From Hyphomonadaceae bacterium (GTDB taxonomy: Bacteria > Pseudomonadota > Alphaproteobacteria > Caulobacterales > Hyphomonadaceae), in assembly GCA_028285145.1 (NCBI GenBank), contig JANQQC010000066.1, positions 1 through 63,139 on the forward strand: a stretch of DNA of 63,139 nucleotides, read 5' to 3'. Positions 36,584-44,106 of this stretch are shown here, piece after piece; within the stretch, counting starts at the first letter, position 1, and every line of letters starts with the position of its first letter. The notes under the pieces were generated by a model. The model made no database searches, was not told the DNA's origin, and was given only the letters and a program-made list of their open reading frames with translations. Made by a program: the position numbers and the translations under genes.

Positions 36584-37462
36584 CTAGCGGGTCGGGACCG
36601 GCGCATCGCCGGAATAGTCGTAAAAGCCTCGGCCGGACTTCCGCCCGAGCCAACCCGCCTCGACATACTTCACGAGAAGCGGGCAGGGGCGGTACTTTGT
36701 GTCCGCCAAACCATCATGCAGAACCTGCATGATGGAAAGGCAGGTATCGAGGCCAATAAAATCCGCCAGCGTTAGCGGACCCATGGGATGGTTCGCGCCG
36801 AGGCGCATCGCCGTGTCGATGGCTTCGACCGAGCCGACACCTTCGTAGAGTGTATAGACGGCTTCGTTGATCATCGGCATCAGGATGCGGTTTACAATGA
36901 AGGCGGGATAGTCCTCCGCATTCGTGGTCGTCTTTCCGATGCGCTGTGAGAAGGCCAGTGCCGTGTCGTAGGTGTCCTGATCGGTGGCGAGGCCGCGAAT
37001 GATCTCCATGAGCTGCATGAGCGGGACAGGGTTCATGAAGTGCAGACCGATGAACTTTTCCGGACGGTCCGTCGCTGCTGCGAGCCGTGTGATCGAAATC
37101 GAGGATGTGTTTGTGGCGAGGTAAGCGTCCCTTGGAGCGACCGCGCAAATGCCCTCGAAGATTTTCTCTTTCAGCTCGCGGTTCTCGGAGGCGGCCTCAA
37201 TAATGAGGTTGGACGCTTCGAAGACGGAGAGTTCGGTCGATGTCCTGATACGAGCAAGTGCCGCCTTCATGTCATCCGGCGTGATGAGATCGCGGGCGAC
37301 CTGGCGGCTCATATTCTGCTCGATTGTGGCGACACCCTTTTCGAGCGCATCGCCTGAAATATCGGATAGGGCCACATCGTACCCCGCAAGCGCGCAGACA
37401 TGGGCAATTCCGTTGCCCATCTGACCGGCACCAACGACGCCTACGGTTTTGATATCTGCCAT
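36584..37462 (-). CDS. hbd: 3-hydroxybutyryl-CoA dehydrogenase
   Basis: A 292-residue dehydrogenase with the NAD motif GVVGAGQMGNGIA at the N-terminus, the catalytic GLHFMNPVPLMQLMEI (His), DYPAFIVNRILMPMINEA and GPLTLADFIGLDTCLSIM. It oxidises (S)-3-hydroxybutyryl-CoA to acetoacetyl-CoA or the reverse. A CTTGATT (37504-37510) / AATCAAG (37526-37532) inverted pair lies upstream and may be an operator, but this is weak. First of a two-gene unit with ypeA. Confidence 0.95.
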   Translation of the reverse strand: MADIKTVGVVGAGQMGNGIAHVCALAGYDVALSDISGDALEKGVATIEQNMSRQVARDLITPDDMKAALARIRTSTELSVFEASNLIIEAASENRELKEKIFEGICAVAPRDAYLATNTSSISITRLAAATDRPEKFIGLHFMNPVPLMQLMEIIRGLATDQDTYDTALAFSQRIGKTTTNAEDYPAFIVNRILMPMINEAVYTLYEGVGSVEAIDTAMRLGANHPMGPLTLADFIGLDTCLSIMQVLHDGLADTKYRPCPLLVKYVEAGWLGRKSGRGFYDYSGDAPVPTR

Positions 37463-37619
37463 GATCGCGAGGTTTCCGAGGGCTGTTTATGACGAACCTG
37501 CAACTTGATTGTGCGGCGCGTCAAAAATCAAGCTTAAGCGCTCGATATCATGCCGCATCTTTGCAGAGTGTCATGCAGGGGACACACTTAATGAACGACC
37601 CCGTTATAGGTCTTCACTG

Positions 37620-38615
37620 TCAGCGTTCGACCAACTCAACGCGCCGGTTGCGGGCGCGGCCTTCTTCACTGGAATTGGTGAAGACGGGAACGAGTGGCCC
37701 GACCCCGTGTCCTTCGATGCGATCGCGGTCCACGCCATAGTCCTCCACAAGCGTATCTGCGACGGCTTGGGCGCGTGCCTGTGAGAGGTTTCGATTGTAG
37801 ACAAGTTCGCCTTTCGCATCGGTGTGGCCAACGACATAAAATCGCATCTCAGGATTGGCAGCGATGAATTCGGCGGCTGCCTGAAGGGCCGAAGCTGACT
37901 CAGGCTGGATCGTCGCCTTGTCATAGTCGAAGAGGATGCCATCCAGAACGACACGGCCTTCCTCGCGGATGCCTTTGCCGATGGCTTCGGCGTCTACGGC
38001 AATCAGGCCGGTTTCAGCCGCTGCCTCTTCGACAATATCGACGAGCGTTCCGACATAATCAGTGTTGTGTTGTTCGGTGCTAACGACAACGTAGACTCGC
38101 CCCGTGGCCCTGTCCTTGGTGGCGACGATCGCCGCCGCCCCACCTGAACCTGACGTGCCTGAGGCTTGGGTACCTATTTCGCCGGATTTCGACCAGGGAT
38201 TGTTGATCTGGTAGACGCCCGTCCAGCTTCTTGAAGCAATGTCGCCGCCATTCCTATCGGGTGTGTAGCGCGTGGCGAGGATCTCAAACCCTTCCGCCTC
38301 GAGACCCTCCAGATAGTTCTGGTAGATCTCTGAGACTGTCCGGTCCGTTCCCCGGTAGGTGTAGAGCGTGCGTGTGACGAGGCCTTGAGTCTCAATCCAT
38401 TCGCCGATCTGACGATACCCTGTCACTGGGCCGACAGGGACTTTGAACGCGCGATAGTTCTCGATTTCCTGCCAGGTGATGACCTGACCCGGATAGCGTG
38501 TGATCAGGGGGTGTTCCTGCACACCCTCAACGTCACCGTCTTCGGGGACGGCGAGGGGAGTGGTTACCAGAAGACAAAAGACGGTCGCGACAAGTGTTCG
38601 GGTGAAGGTCAACAT
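37620..38615 (-). CDS. OmpA-family outer-membrane/peptidoglycan-linked protein
   Basis: A 331-residue exported protein: signal peptide (TRTLVATVFCLLVTTPLA), an N-terminal domain of about 190 residues with no name I can give, and a C-terminal OmpA domain from about 223 (ILFDYDKATIQPES...FYVVGHTDAKG...RNRRVELVER) that binds peptidoglycan. No eight-strand OmpA barrel is seen, so it is a soluble or peripheral OmpA-C protein, in keeping with DUF4892-like proteins. The ATG lies 5 bases after a strong hairpin. Confidence 0.85.
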   Translation of the reverse strand: MLTFTRTLVATVFCLLVTTPLAVPEDGDVEGVQEHPLITRYPGQVITWQEIENYRAFKVPVGPVTGYRQIGEWIETQGLVTRTLYTYRGTDRTVSEIYQNYLEGLEAEGFEILATRYTPDRNGGDIASRSWTGVYQINNPWSKSGEIGTQASGTSGSGGAAAIVATKDRATGRVYVVVSTEQHNTDYVGTLVDIVEEAAAETGLIAVDAEAIGKGIREEGRVVLDGILFDYDKATIQPESASALQAAAEFIAANPEMRFYVVGHTDAKGELVYNRNLSQARAQAVADTLVEDYGVDRDRIEGHGVGPLVPVFTNSSEEGRARNRRVELVER

Positions 38616-38620
38616 GAAAT

Positions 38621-38648
38621 GTCCCGCCTACATTGCTGTAGACGGGAC
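38621..38648 (-). promoter_or_regulatory. Hairpin just before the OmpA-family ATG
   Basis: Imperfect 12-bp stem: GTCCCG/CGGGAC and CTACA/TGTAG with one C.A mismatch, capped on the minus strand by GCAA, a GNRA tetraloop. It lies between the etfA stop and the ATG at 38615, only 5 bases before the latter, so it would occlude the ribosome site (GGCGGGA). It may serve as terminator of etfA, translational control of the OmpA-family gene, or both. No T-run follows. Confidence 0.5.
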
Positions 38649-38681
38649 GATATCTTTGTCTTTTCAAGCGAACAAGCGCGC

Positions 38682-39611
38682 CTAGAGCGCGTCTGTCAGC
38701 TCCGGCACAGCCTGAAAGAGGTCTGCCACAAGACCATAGTCGGAGACCTGGAAGATCGGGGCTTCCTCATCCTTGTTGATCGCAACGATGACTTTGGAGT
38801 CTTTCATACCGGCTAGGTGCTGGATTGCGCCTGAAATGCCGACGGCGATGTAGAGTTCCGGCGCAACGATCTTGCCGGTCTGGCCAACCTGATAGTCGTT
38901 TGGCGCGTAACCGGCATCCACAGCGGCGCGCGAGGCCCCGACAGCGGCACCGAGCTTGTCGGCGAGCGGGATGATGTACTTCTTGAAATCCTCATCCGAG
39001 CCGAGTGCGCGGCCACCGGAGACGACGCGCTTGGCAGCGGTCAGTTCCGGACGATCAGATTTCACCATCTCTTCTGAGACGAATTCCGATTTGAACGGAC
39101 CTGCCGGAGCATCAACGGTTTCCACGGAGGCTGAACCGCCCATGCCAGCAGCATCGAAGGCTGTGCCGCGGACCGTGAAGACTTTCTTCGGGTCTGAGGA
39201 CTTCACCGTCATGATGGCGTTGCCGGCATAGATCGGACGCTCGAACGTTTCTGCATCAATGACGTCCGTGATGTCAGACAGCTGCATGACATCGAGCTTA
39301 GCTGCGATGCGGGGCGCGACATTCTTGCCCATCGTGGTGGCTGGCGCGAAGAGGCCGTCATAACCCCCCATCATCGGAACAACGAGGGCTTCCATGGCTT
39401 CAGCGAGGCGCGCTTTCAGCGTGGCTCCATCGGCGTGAATAACCTTGCGGACGCCGTCAATCTTGGCGGCTTCAGCGGCCACGTCCCCAGCACCTTCGCC
39501 AGCGATGAGAACATCGACATCCCCACCAAATTTGAGGGCGGCGGTGACGGTTTTGTTGGTCGCGTCGCTCAGCGACGCATTGTCATGCTCTGCGATTACG
39601 AGAACGGCCAT
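38682..39611 (-). CDS. etfA: Electron transfer flavoprotein, alpha subunit
   Basis: A 309-residue EtfA. The N-terminal ETF domain is followed by the FAD-binding C-terminal domain: [58 protein letters not shown], and [21 protein letters not shown]. It passes electrons from acyl-CoA dehydrogenases to ETF-quinone oxidoreductase. Its ATG overlaps the etfB stop (TAATG). Confidence 0.97.
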   Translation of the reverse strand: MAVLVIAEHDNASLSDATNKTVTAALKFGGDVDVLIAGEGAGDVAAEAAKIDGVRKVIHADGATLKARLAEAMEALVVPMMGGYDGLFAPATTMGKNVAPRIAAKLDVMQLSDITDVIDAETFERPIYAGNAIMTVKSSDPKKVFTVRGTAFDAAGMGGSASVETVDAPAGPFKSEFVSEEMVKSDRPELTAAKRVVSGGRALGSDEDFKKYIIPLADKLGAAVGASRAAVDAGYAPNDYQVGQTGKIVAPELYIAVGISGAIQHLAGMKDSKVIVAINKDEEAPIFQVSDYGLVADLFQAVPELTDAL

Positions 39612-40357
39612 TAGACGGCTCCTGCAGCTTTGAGTTTGGAGACTAGCGTGGCGACATCTTCAACCTTTTCGCCGGCTTCGCGCACCGGTGGCTCGGTGAC
39701 TTTCACCACGGTCAGGCGGTTGTCGATCTCAACGCCATACTCGGATGGCTCTTTCATATCGATCGGCTTTTTCTTCGCCTTCATGATGTTTGGGAGGGAT
39801 GCGTAACGCGGCTCGTTCAGGCGCAGGTCGACCGTGATGATCGCGGGCGTCTGGAGTTTAACGGTCTGCAGGCCGCCATCGACCTCACGGGTCACGGTGA
39901 GGGCGTCGCCATCTTTTTCGATCTTGTAAGCGAAGGTGCCTTGCGGCCAGTCGAGCAGCGCGGCGAGCATCTGGCCCGTCTGGTTGCTGTCATCGTCAAT
40001 CGCTTGCTTGCCGAGCAAGACCATGTCCGGGCTTTCGGCCTCGATCACCTTGGCGAGCAGTTTCGCGACGGCGAGCGGCTCAACGGTTTCATCGGTCTTG
40101 ATGAGAATGCCGCGATCCGCGCCCATGGCGAGGGCGGTGCGGATCGTTTCCTGTGCCTGTTGCGGCCCGATGGAAACGGCGATCACTTCCTCTGCCGTGC
40201 CAGCTTCTTTCATGCGCACGGCCTCTTCGACGGAAATCTCGTCGAACGGGTTCATGGACATTTTGACGTTGGCGAGATCCACGCCCGTCTGGTCCGGCTT
40301 CACGCGGACTTTCACATTGTAATCGATAACCCGTTTGACGGGGACGAGCACCTTCAT
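39611..40357 (-). CDS. etfB: Electron transfer flavoprotein, beta subunit
   Basis: A 248-residue Etf[42 protein letters not shown], the AMP-site [10 protein letters not shown], and [20 protein letters not shown], the family signature. It binds AMP and forms the dimer with EtfA. ATG 40357 is used; a longer frame is not conserved. A TTGACG/CGTCAA inverted repeat lies upstream of the promoter, which fits branched-chain/fatty-acid regulation of etfBA in proteobacteria. Confidence 0.97.
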   Translation of the reverse strand: MKVLVPVKRVIDYNVKVRVKPDQTGVDLANVKMSMNPFDEISVEEAVRMKEAGTAEEVIAVSIGPQQAQETIRTALAMGADRGILIKTDETVEPLAVAKLLAKVIEAESPDMVLLGKQAIDDDSNQTGQMLAALLDWPQGTFAYKIEKDGDALTVTREVDGGLQTVKLQTPAIITVDLRLNEPRYASLPNIMKAKKKPIDMKEPSEYGVEIDNRLTVVKVTEPPVREAGEKVEDVATLVSKLKAAGAV

Positions 40358-40428
40358 GGGCTGGCTCCGGTTTCGTTTTGCGTCGGCTTCTAAATTTCGA
40401 GTGGGCAGACCGCCCACGCTCGCCCCGT

Positions 40429-40455
40429 GCTATAGGGGGGAGGGGCAGGAATCAA
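40429..40455 (-). promoter_or_regulatory. Predicted sigma70-type promoter of etfBA
   Basis: Reading the minus strand: TTGATT (40455-40450), a short 15-base spacer, TATAGC (40434-40429), giving a leader of about 65 bases to the etfB ATG. It is the only paired-box candidate in the AT-poor gap. The spacer is shorter than ideal. Confidence 0.4.
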
Positions 40456-40463
40456 GCTTGACC

Positions 40464-40479
40464 TTGACGTCAGCGTCAA
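40464..40479. promoter_or_regulatory. TTGACG-N4-CGTCAA operator upstream of etfBA (LiuR-like)
   Basis: Inverted repeat TTGACG-TCAG-CGTCAA, 8 bases upstream of the -35 box. The spacing and halves resemble the operator class reported for MerR-type LiuR regulators of branched-chain amino-acid and acyl-CoA degradation in proteobacteria, whose regulons include etfBA. The regulator itself is not in this window, so assignment is by resemblance only. Confidence 0.5.
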
Positions 40480-40499
40480 TGTGTCTGGGGTCGCCGGTC

Positions 40500-41090
40500 T
40501 CATCGATGTGCGCCAGCCGACCACCCATTTGAGGCCAGATGGGCCTCGGCGAAGGCGAGGGGCGAGTCTTCCAAGGTCGTCGCAAGTGTGTCGTTCCAGC
40601 GGTTCAGGAAGCCGAACAGAGCCACCACGGCGACGAGTTCGGTGATTTCTTCTTCGCTGTAATGGGCCTTCACGGCATCGAAATGCGCGTCGGTGGTCTC
40701 GTTCGGCACGCTGGAGGCGGCTTGTGCGAGTGAAAGCGCCGCGCGCTCGGCCTCGGTAAAGAGGTCGCTTGTCTCGTAAGACCAGATTGCATTGATCTTT
40801 TCCGGGGCGACGCCGCGATTGTGCGCCTGCTCGGATGTATGGGCCTGACAGTAGCGGCAACCTGCGGCGGCGCTGGAAATGTAGGCCACCATCTGTTTGA
40901 GGCCTGGGTTCAGCACGCCGCCCGGGCCGAGGATTGATCCGGCCAGCATGAGGAAGCCGCGCAGAATCTCCGGCCGTCTCGCCATGGTCTTAGCCGAGTT
41001 GGGGACAAACCCCATCGCCGCGCCCATCGCCTGAAGCTCGGTTTCGACATTTTTCAGCATGTCCGCAGGCGTATCGCTCAGTCGGGTCAT
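40500..41090 (-). CDS. Carboxymuconolactone decarboxylase / peroxidase-related (AhpD-like) protein
   Basis: A 196-residue helical protein of the CMD/AhpD superfamily with the redox motif C78-RY-C81-QAH (CxxCxxH) in SSAAAGCRYCQAHT, and the family helix RRPEILRGFLMLAGSIL before it. This is the 'uncharacterised peroxidase-related enzyme' branch. ATG 41090 is used; the longer frame overlaps ubiH antisense-type sequence. It ends 142 bases before etfB on the same strand. Confidence 0.85.
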   Translation of the reverse strand: MTRLSDTPADMLKNVETELQAMGAAMGFVPNSAKTMARRPEILRGFLMLAGSILGPGGVLNPGLKQMVAYISSAAAGCRYCQAHTSEQAHNRGVAPEKINAIWSYETSDLFTEAERAALSLAQAASSVPNETTDAHFDAVKAHYSEEEITELVAVVALFGFLNRWNDTLATTLEDSPLAFAEAHLASNGWSAGAHR

Positions 41091-41151
41091 TCGTCTTCCT
41101 CCACGCGTCTGGCACATCGTCGCCTTTGCGGGAGGGGTGTCAATGCAGAGG

Positions 41152-42390
41152 TTAGAGCGCTTCGCCGCGCAGGAGCTTGGGCAGGCCAGGCTGGTCGGCG
41201 CTGGCCTGACGCGCCATGGCCCGGCGGATGGGGCCAATCCGGTCGGCTGCCAGCAGAGCAAGGCCGCGGAGAGGTTTTGCAATCATATTGTCGTTTGAGA
41301 AAGTACGGTCGATGCCATCCATGGCGAGCGCAGTCATGGCCGCATCAAAGCGCCGCCATTGCTGGTAACGCTCCAGTGTTGTCGCGGCACCGATGTCGAG
41401 CCCGGTTTGGCGGGCATCGATCATGACTTCAATCAGCGCAGCAACATCCTTGAAGCCGAGATTGAGGCCCTGACCGGCGAGCGGATTGATCCGGCGTGCT
41501 GCATCCCCGACAAGGGCGGCGCGTTCTCCGACCATCGACCGGGCGATCTGAAGCACCAGCGGATACGAGAGCGCCTCGCCAATCAGTTTCATAGGTCCGG
41601 CAAATTCTGCAAAGCGGCTGTTCAGTTCGGCTTCGATCTCGGCCGTGCTCATCGCTGCGAGGGTCTCCGCAGCCCCGGTCTTCATATACCAGGCGAGATT
41701 GGCGCGGTTTCCAGTCAGCGGCAGCGTCGCGAACGGACCTTCCGGCGTGAACAATTGCCGGGCGATGCCGCCATGCGGACGTTCTAGCTCTACATCGGCA
41801 GCAAAAACCGATTTTCCGTAAGAGCGGCCTTCGATCTCAATGCCGAGGGCGTTGCGCACCGGAGAGTTGCCGCCATCGCAGCCGGCGACGAGTGCGGCCT
41901 CGACAGTTTCGCCGTCTTCCAGGACGATCTGGGCAGAGCCTGGCGTATGGCTGAGACCCGCAAACCGTGCTGGGGCGTAACGTGTCAGCCCCGACGTGCC
42001 GGCGACGGCAGCATCCAGCGCATCCTGAAGCCTGGCCGCTTCGACCATGTATCCGAGCGGTCCGTCGCCCGAGAGGTCTTCTTTAGTGAAGAGCGCCGAT
42101 GGTGCTCCAAACCAATGCCGCGCGCCATCCACAGCCTCCAGCCCGTTCAGCGGCTGGGCATCCGGGCGCAGCGTCTCAGCCACGCCAGCGGCTTCAAGTA
42201 AATGCCAGCTGCCCTGGACGATCGCATAATTGCGCGGGTCGCGCCGTGTCGGCGCGGTCGGATCACGCGCATCTACAAGGACGGTCTCAAATCCATGCCT
42301 TGCCGCGACCAGGGCCAGTGTCGCGCCTGCGGGGCCGCCGCCAATGATTGCAAGATCGGCTATTTGGGCGGGGGAGGGGCGCGTGGACAT
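41152..42390 (-). CDS. UbiH/UbiF/VisC-family FAD-dependent hydroxylase
   Basis: A 412-residue group A flavoprotein monooxygenase: GGGPAGATLALVAARHG (FAD ADP-site), a DG motif (LVAGCDGGNSPVRNALGI), and GDAARRINPLAGQGLNLGFKDVAAL (FAD ribityl-site, typical of UbiH/VisC). Probably hydroxylates the ubiquinone ring precursor; the ring position cannot be assigned. Divergent from amt with a 206-base gap, in which I see no further gene apart from a 22-codon frame. Confidence 0.9.
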   Translation of the reverse strand: MSTRPSPAQIADLAIIGGGPAGATLALVAARHGFETVLVDARDPTAPTRRDPRNYAIVQGSWHLLEAAGVAETLRPDAQPLNGLEAVDGARHWFGAPSALFTKEDLSGDGPLGYMVEAARLQDALDAAVAGTSGLTRYAPARFAGLSHTPGSAQIVLEDGETVEAALVAGCDGGNSPVRNALGIEIEGRSYGKSVFAADVELERPHGGIARQLFTPEGPFATLPLTGNRANLAWYMKTGAAETLAAMSTAEIEAELNSRFAEFAGPMKLIGEALSYPLVLQIARSMVGERAALVGDAARRINPLAGQGLNLGFKDVAALIEVMIDARQTGLDIGAATTLERYQQWRRFDAAMTALAMDGIDRTFSNDNMIAKPLRGLALLAADRIGPIRRAMARQASADQPGLPKLLRGEAL

Positions 42391-42596
42391 TGCGATCAGC
42401 TAATCATACGCCGCTTATCCGTCCAGACTTGGCGAGCTTTTGGGCGATTGCGCCGCAGGGTGCCCAGAGATTGTTCATTTGTGGCGCATGCGAACGCCCC
42501 ATGCCCTCAAAACGTGCCTGACAATTGATCGTGTGAAGAGATGACGCGTGGATCGGGCCGCGACAGGCGGGCCCGAAGTCGGTTGGGAGAACCAAT

Positions 42597-43967
42597 ATGG
42601 GAAGATTAAACAGGATCGGGCGGGGCTTGATGCTAGCGCCTGTGGCGGCTTTTGGGGCGCTGAGTGCAATGGCGCAGGATGCTGGCGTGGAAGACCTTGA
42701 GGCGCGCATTGCAGCCCTTGAAGGCGGCGCGAGCGCTTATGTGGACAATAGTTATCTCTTCCTGATTGGTGGCCTGATTGTCATGTTCATGGCGGCTGGT
42801 TTCTGCTGCCTGGAGGCCGGATTGGTGCGTTCGAAAAACGCGGCCATGCAGTCCATGAAAAACGTTGCACTGTTCTCCGTTGCGGGCCTGATGTTCTGGC
42901 TGGTCGGCTACAATATGGCTTATCCTGGAGCGACCATTGCCAATGGGCTTTTCGGTATTCCGGACTTTATCTGGAAAGGTGCCGAAGACATCGAAGTTGG
43001 CTATGCTGCCCATTCAGACTGGTTCTTCCAGATGGTGTTCGTGGCAACAGCGGCCTCGATTGTTTCGGGTACGGTCGCTGAGCGCGTGAAGCTCTGGCCA
43101 TTCCTCGCTTTCACGGCGGTTTTGACGGCCTTCATCTATCCGATCGTGGCGTCCTGGGAATGGGGCGGCGGCTATCTCGACAGCGAGTGGGCCTTCTCTG
43201 ACTTTGCCGGCTCGACACTCGTTCACTCTACCGGCGGTTGGGCTGCGCTGATCGGCGCGATCATCATTGGACCGCGCCTTGGCAAGTATTCGCCAGATGG
43301 CCGTGTGAATCCGATGCCGGGCTCGAATATCCCGCTCGCAGCGCTGGGTACTTTCATCCTCTGGTTTGGCTGGTTTGGCTTCAATGGCGCGTCACAGCTG
43401 GCCGCAGGCACGTTTGATGACATCAACGCCGTCGCGAAGATTTTCGCCAATACGAACATGGCTGCCGTAGGCGGTGTGCTTGCAGCGATGATCCTCACGG
43501 GCCTGCTTTACGGCGGCAAAACGGACGCCACGATGGCCTTTAACGGTGCGATTGGCGGCCTTGTGTCGATCACGGCGGAGCCTCTGGCCCCGAGCATGGG
43601 CGGCGCTGTCCTGATCGGCGCGGTAGGCGGTGTTCTGGTGGTGCTGACCGTGCCGCTGCTCGACAAGCTGAAGATTGACGATGTTGTTGGTGCGATCCCG
43701 GCTCACCTGGTGTGCGGTATCTGGGGCACGATCATCGTTGCGGCCTCTTATGGAAACAATATCACGCCAAATGAAGCAGGTGATCCGAGCTATGTCGGTC
43801 AACTTGTTGGTGTGATCCTGACAGGTGTGTTTGTCTCCGTCGCATCACTTGTGGTGTGGCTCGCCCTTAAAGCAACAGTGGGTGTCCGCGTCGGCGATGA
43901 GGACCAGATGGAAGGCCTCGACAAGACCGAGGTCGGCCTGGAAGCGTATCCGGAGTTTGCTTCGTAA
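42597..43967 (+). CDS. amt: Ammonium transporter
   Basis: A 456-residue Amt/MEP/Rh protein with a signal-like N-terminus and 11 predicted helices. The pore residues include the twin His: H in STLVHSTGGWAAL and H in IPAHLVCGIWGTI; the family start FCCLEAGLVRSKN is also present. A short coiled-coil-like stretch (VEDLEARIAALEGG) lies between signal and helix 1, as in amtB of some alphaproteobacteria. No glnK precedes it, unlike the common arrangement. A terminator follows. Confidence 0.95.
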   Translation: MGRLNRIGRGLMLAPVAAFGALSAMAQDAGVEDLEARIAALEGGASAYVDNSYLFLIGGLIVMFMAAGFCCLEAGLVRSKNAAMQSMKNVALFSVAGLMFWLVGYNMAYPGATIANGLFGIPDFIWKGAEDIEVGYAAHSDWFFQMVFVATAASIVSGTVAERVKLWPFLAFTAVLTAFIYPIVASWEWGGGYLDSEWAFSDFAGSTLVHSTGGWAALIGAIIIGPRLGKYSPDGRVNPMPGSNIPLAALGTFILWFGWFGFNGASQLAAGTFDDINAVAKIFANTNMAAVGGVLAAMILTGLLYGGKTDATMAFNGAIGGLVSITAEPLAPSMGGAVLIGAVGGVLVVLTVPLLDKLKIDDVVGAIPAHLVCGIWGTIIVAASYGNNITPNEAGDPSYVGQLVGVILTGVFVSVASLVVWLALKATVGVRVGDEDQMEGLDKTEVGLEAYPEFAS

Positions 43968-43994
43968 GTTCCTCCCAGAAGCAACTCTAAGACT

Positions 43995-44030
43995 GGCCCC
44001 TGTGGAATTCACCCACAGGGGTCCTTTTTT
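43995..44030 (+). terminator. Intrinsic terminator of amt
   Basis: Stem CCCCTGTG (43997-44004) / CACAGGGG (44014-44021), loop of about 9 bases, followed by TCCTTTTTT, 28 bases after the amt stop. Confidence 0.85.
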
Positions 44031-44106
44031 GTCCGTCGTTTGCGCCCCGTTAAGCCCGTTCGGTCAATTTACGGTCAAATTGATCCACCAGCGAAAGCGA
44101 CCGCAC

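Noticed and set aside
42391-42596. Sigma54 promoter or NtrC sites before amt
   Set aside because: TGGCGC-like sequence near 42482 lacks the following TTGC-type half; no NtrC inverted repeats seen.
42541-42609. 22-codon frame just before and overlapping amt
   Set aside because: Reads MTRGSGRDRRARSRLGEP..., arginine-rich with no conserved feature and no reason to think it is a leader peptide.
43825-44106. FtsK frame extended back into amt
   Set aside because: The extra ~94 residues overlap amt in another frame and are not FtsK-like; ATG 44107 is the start.
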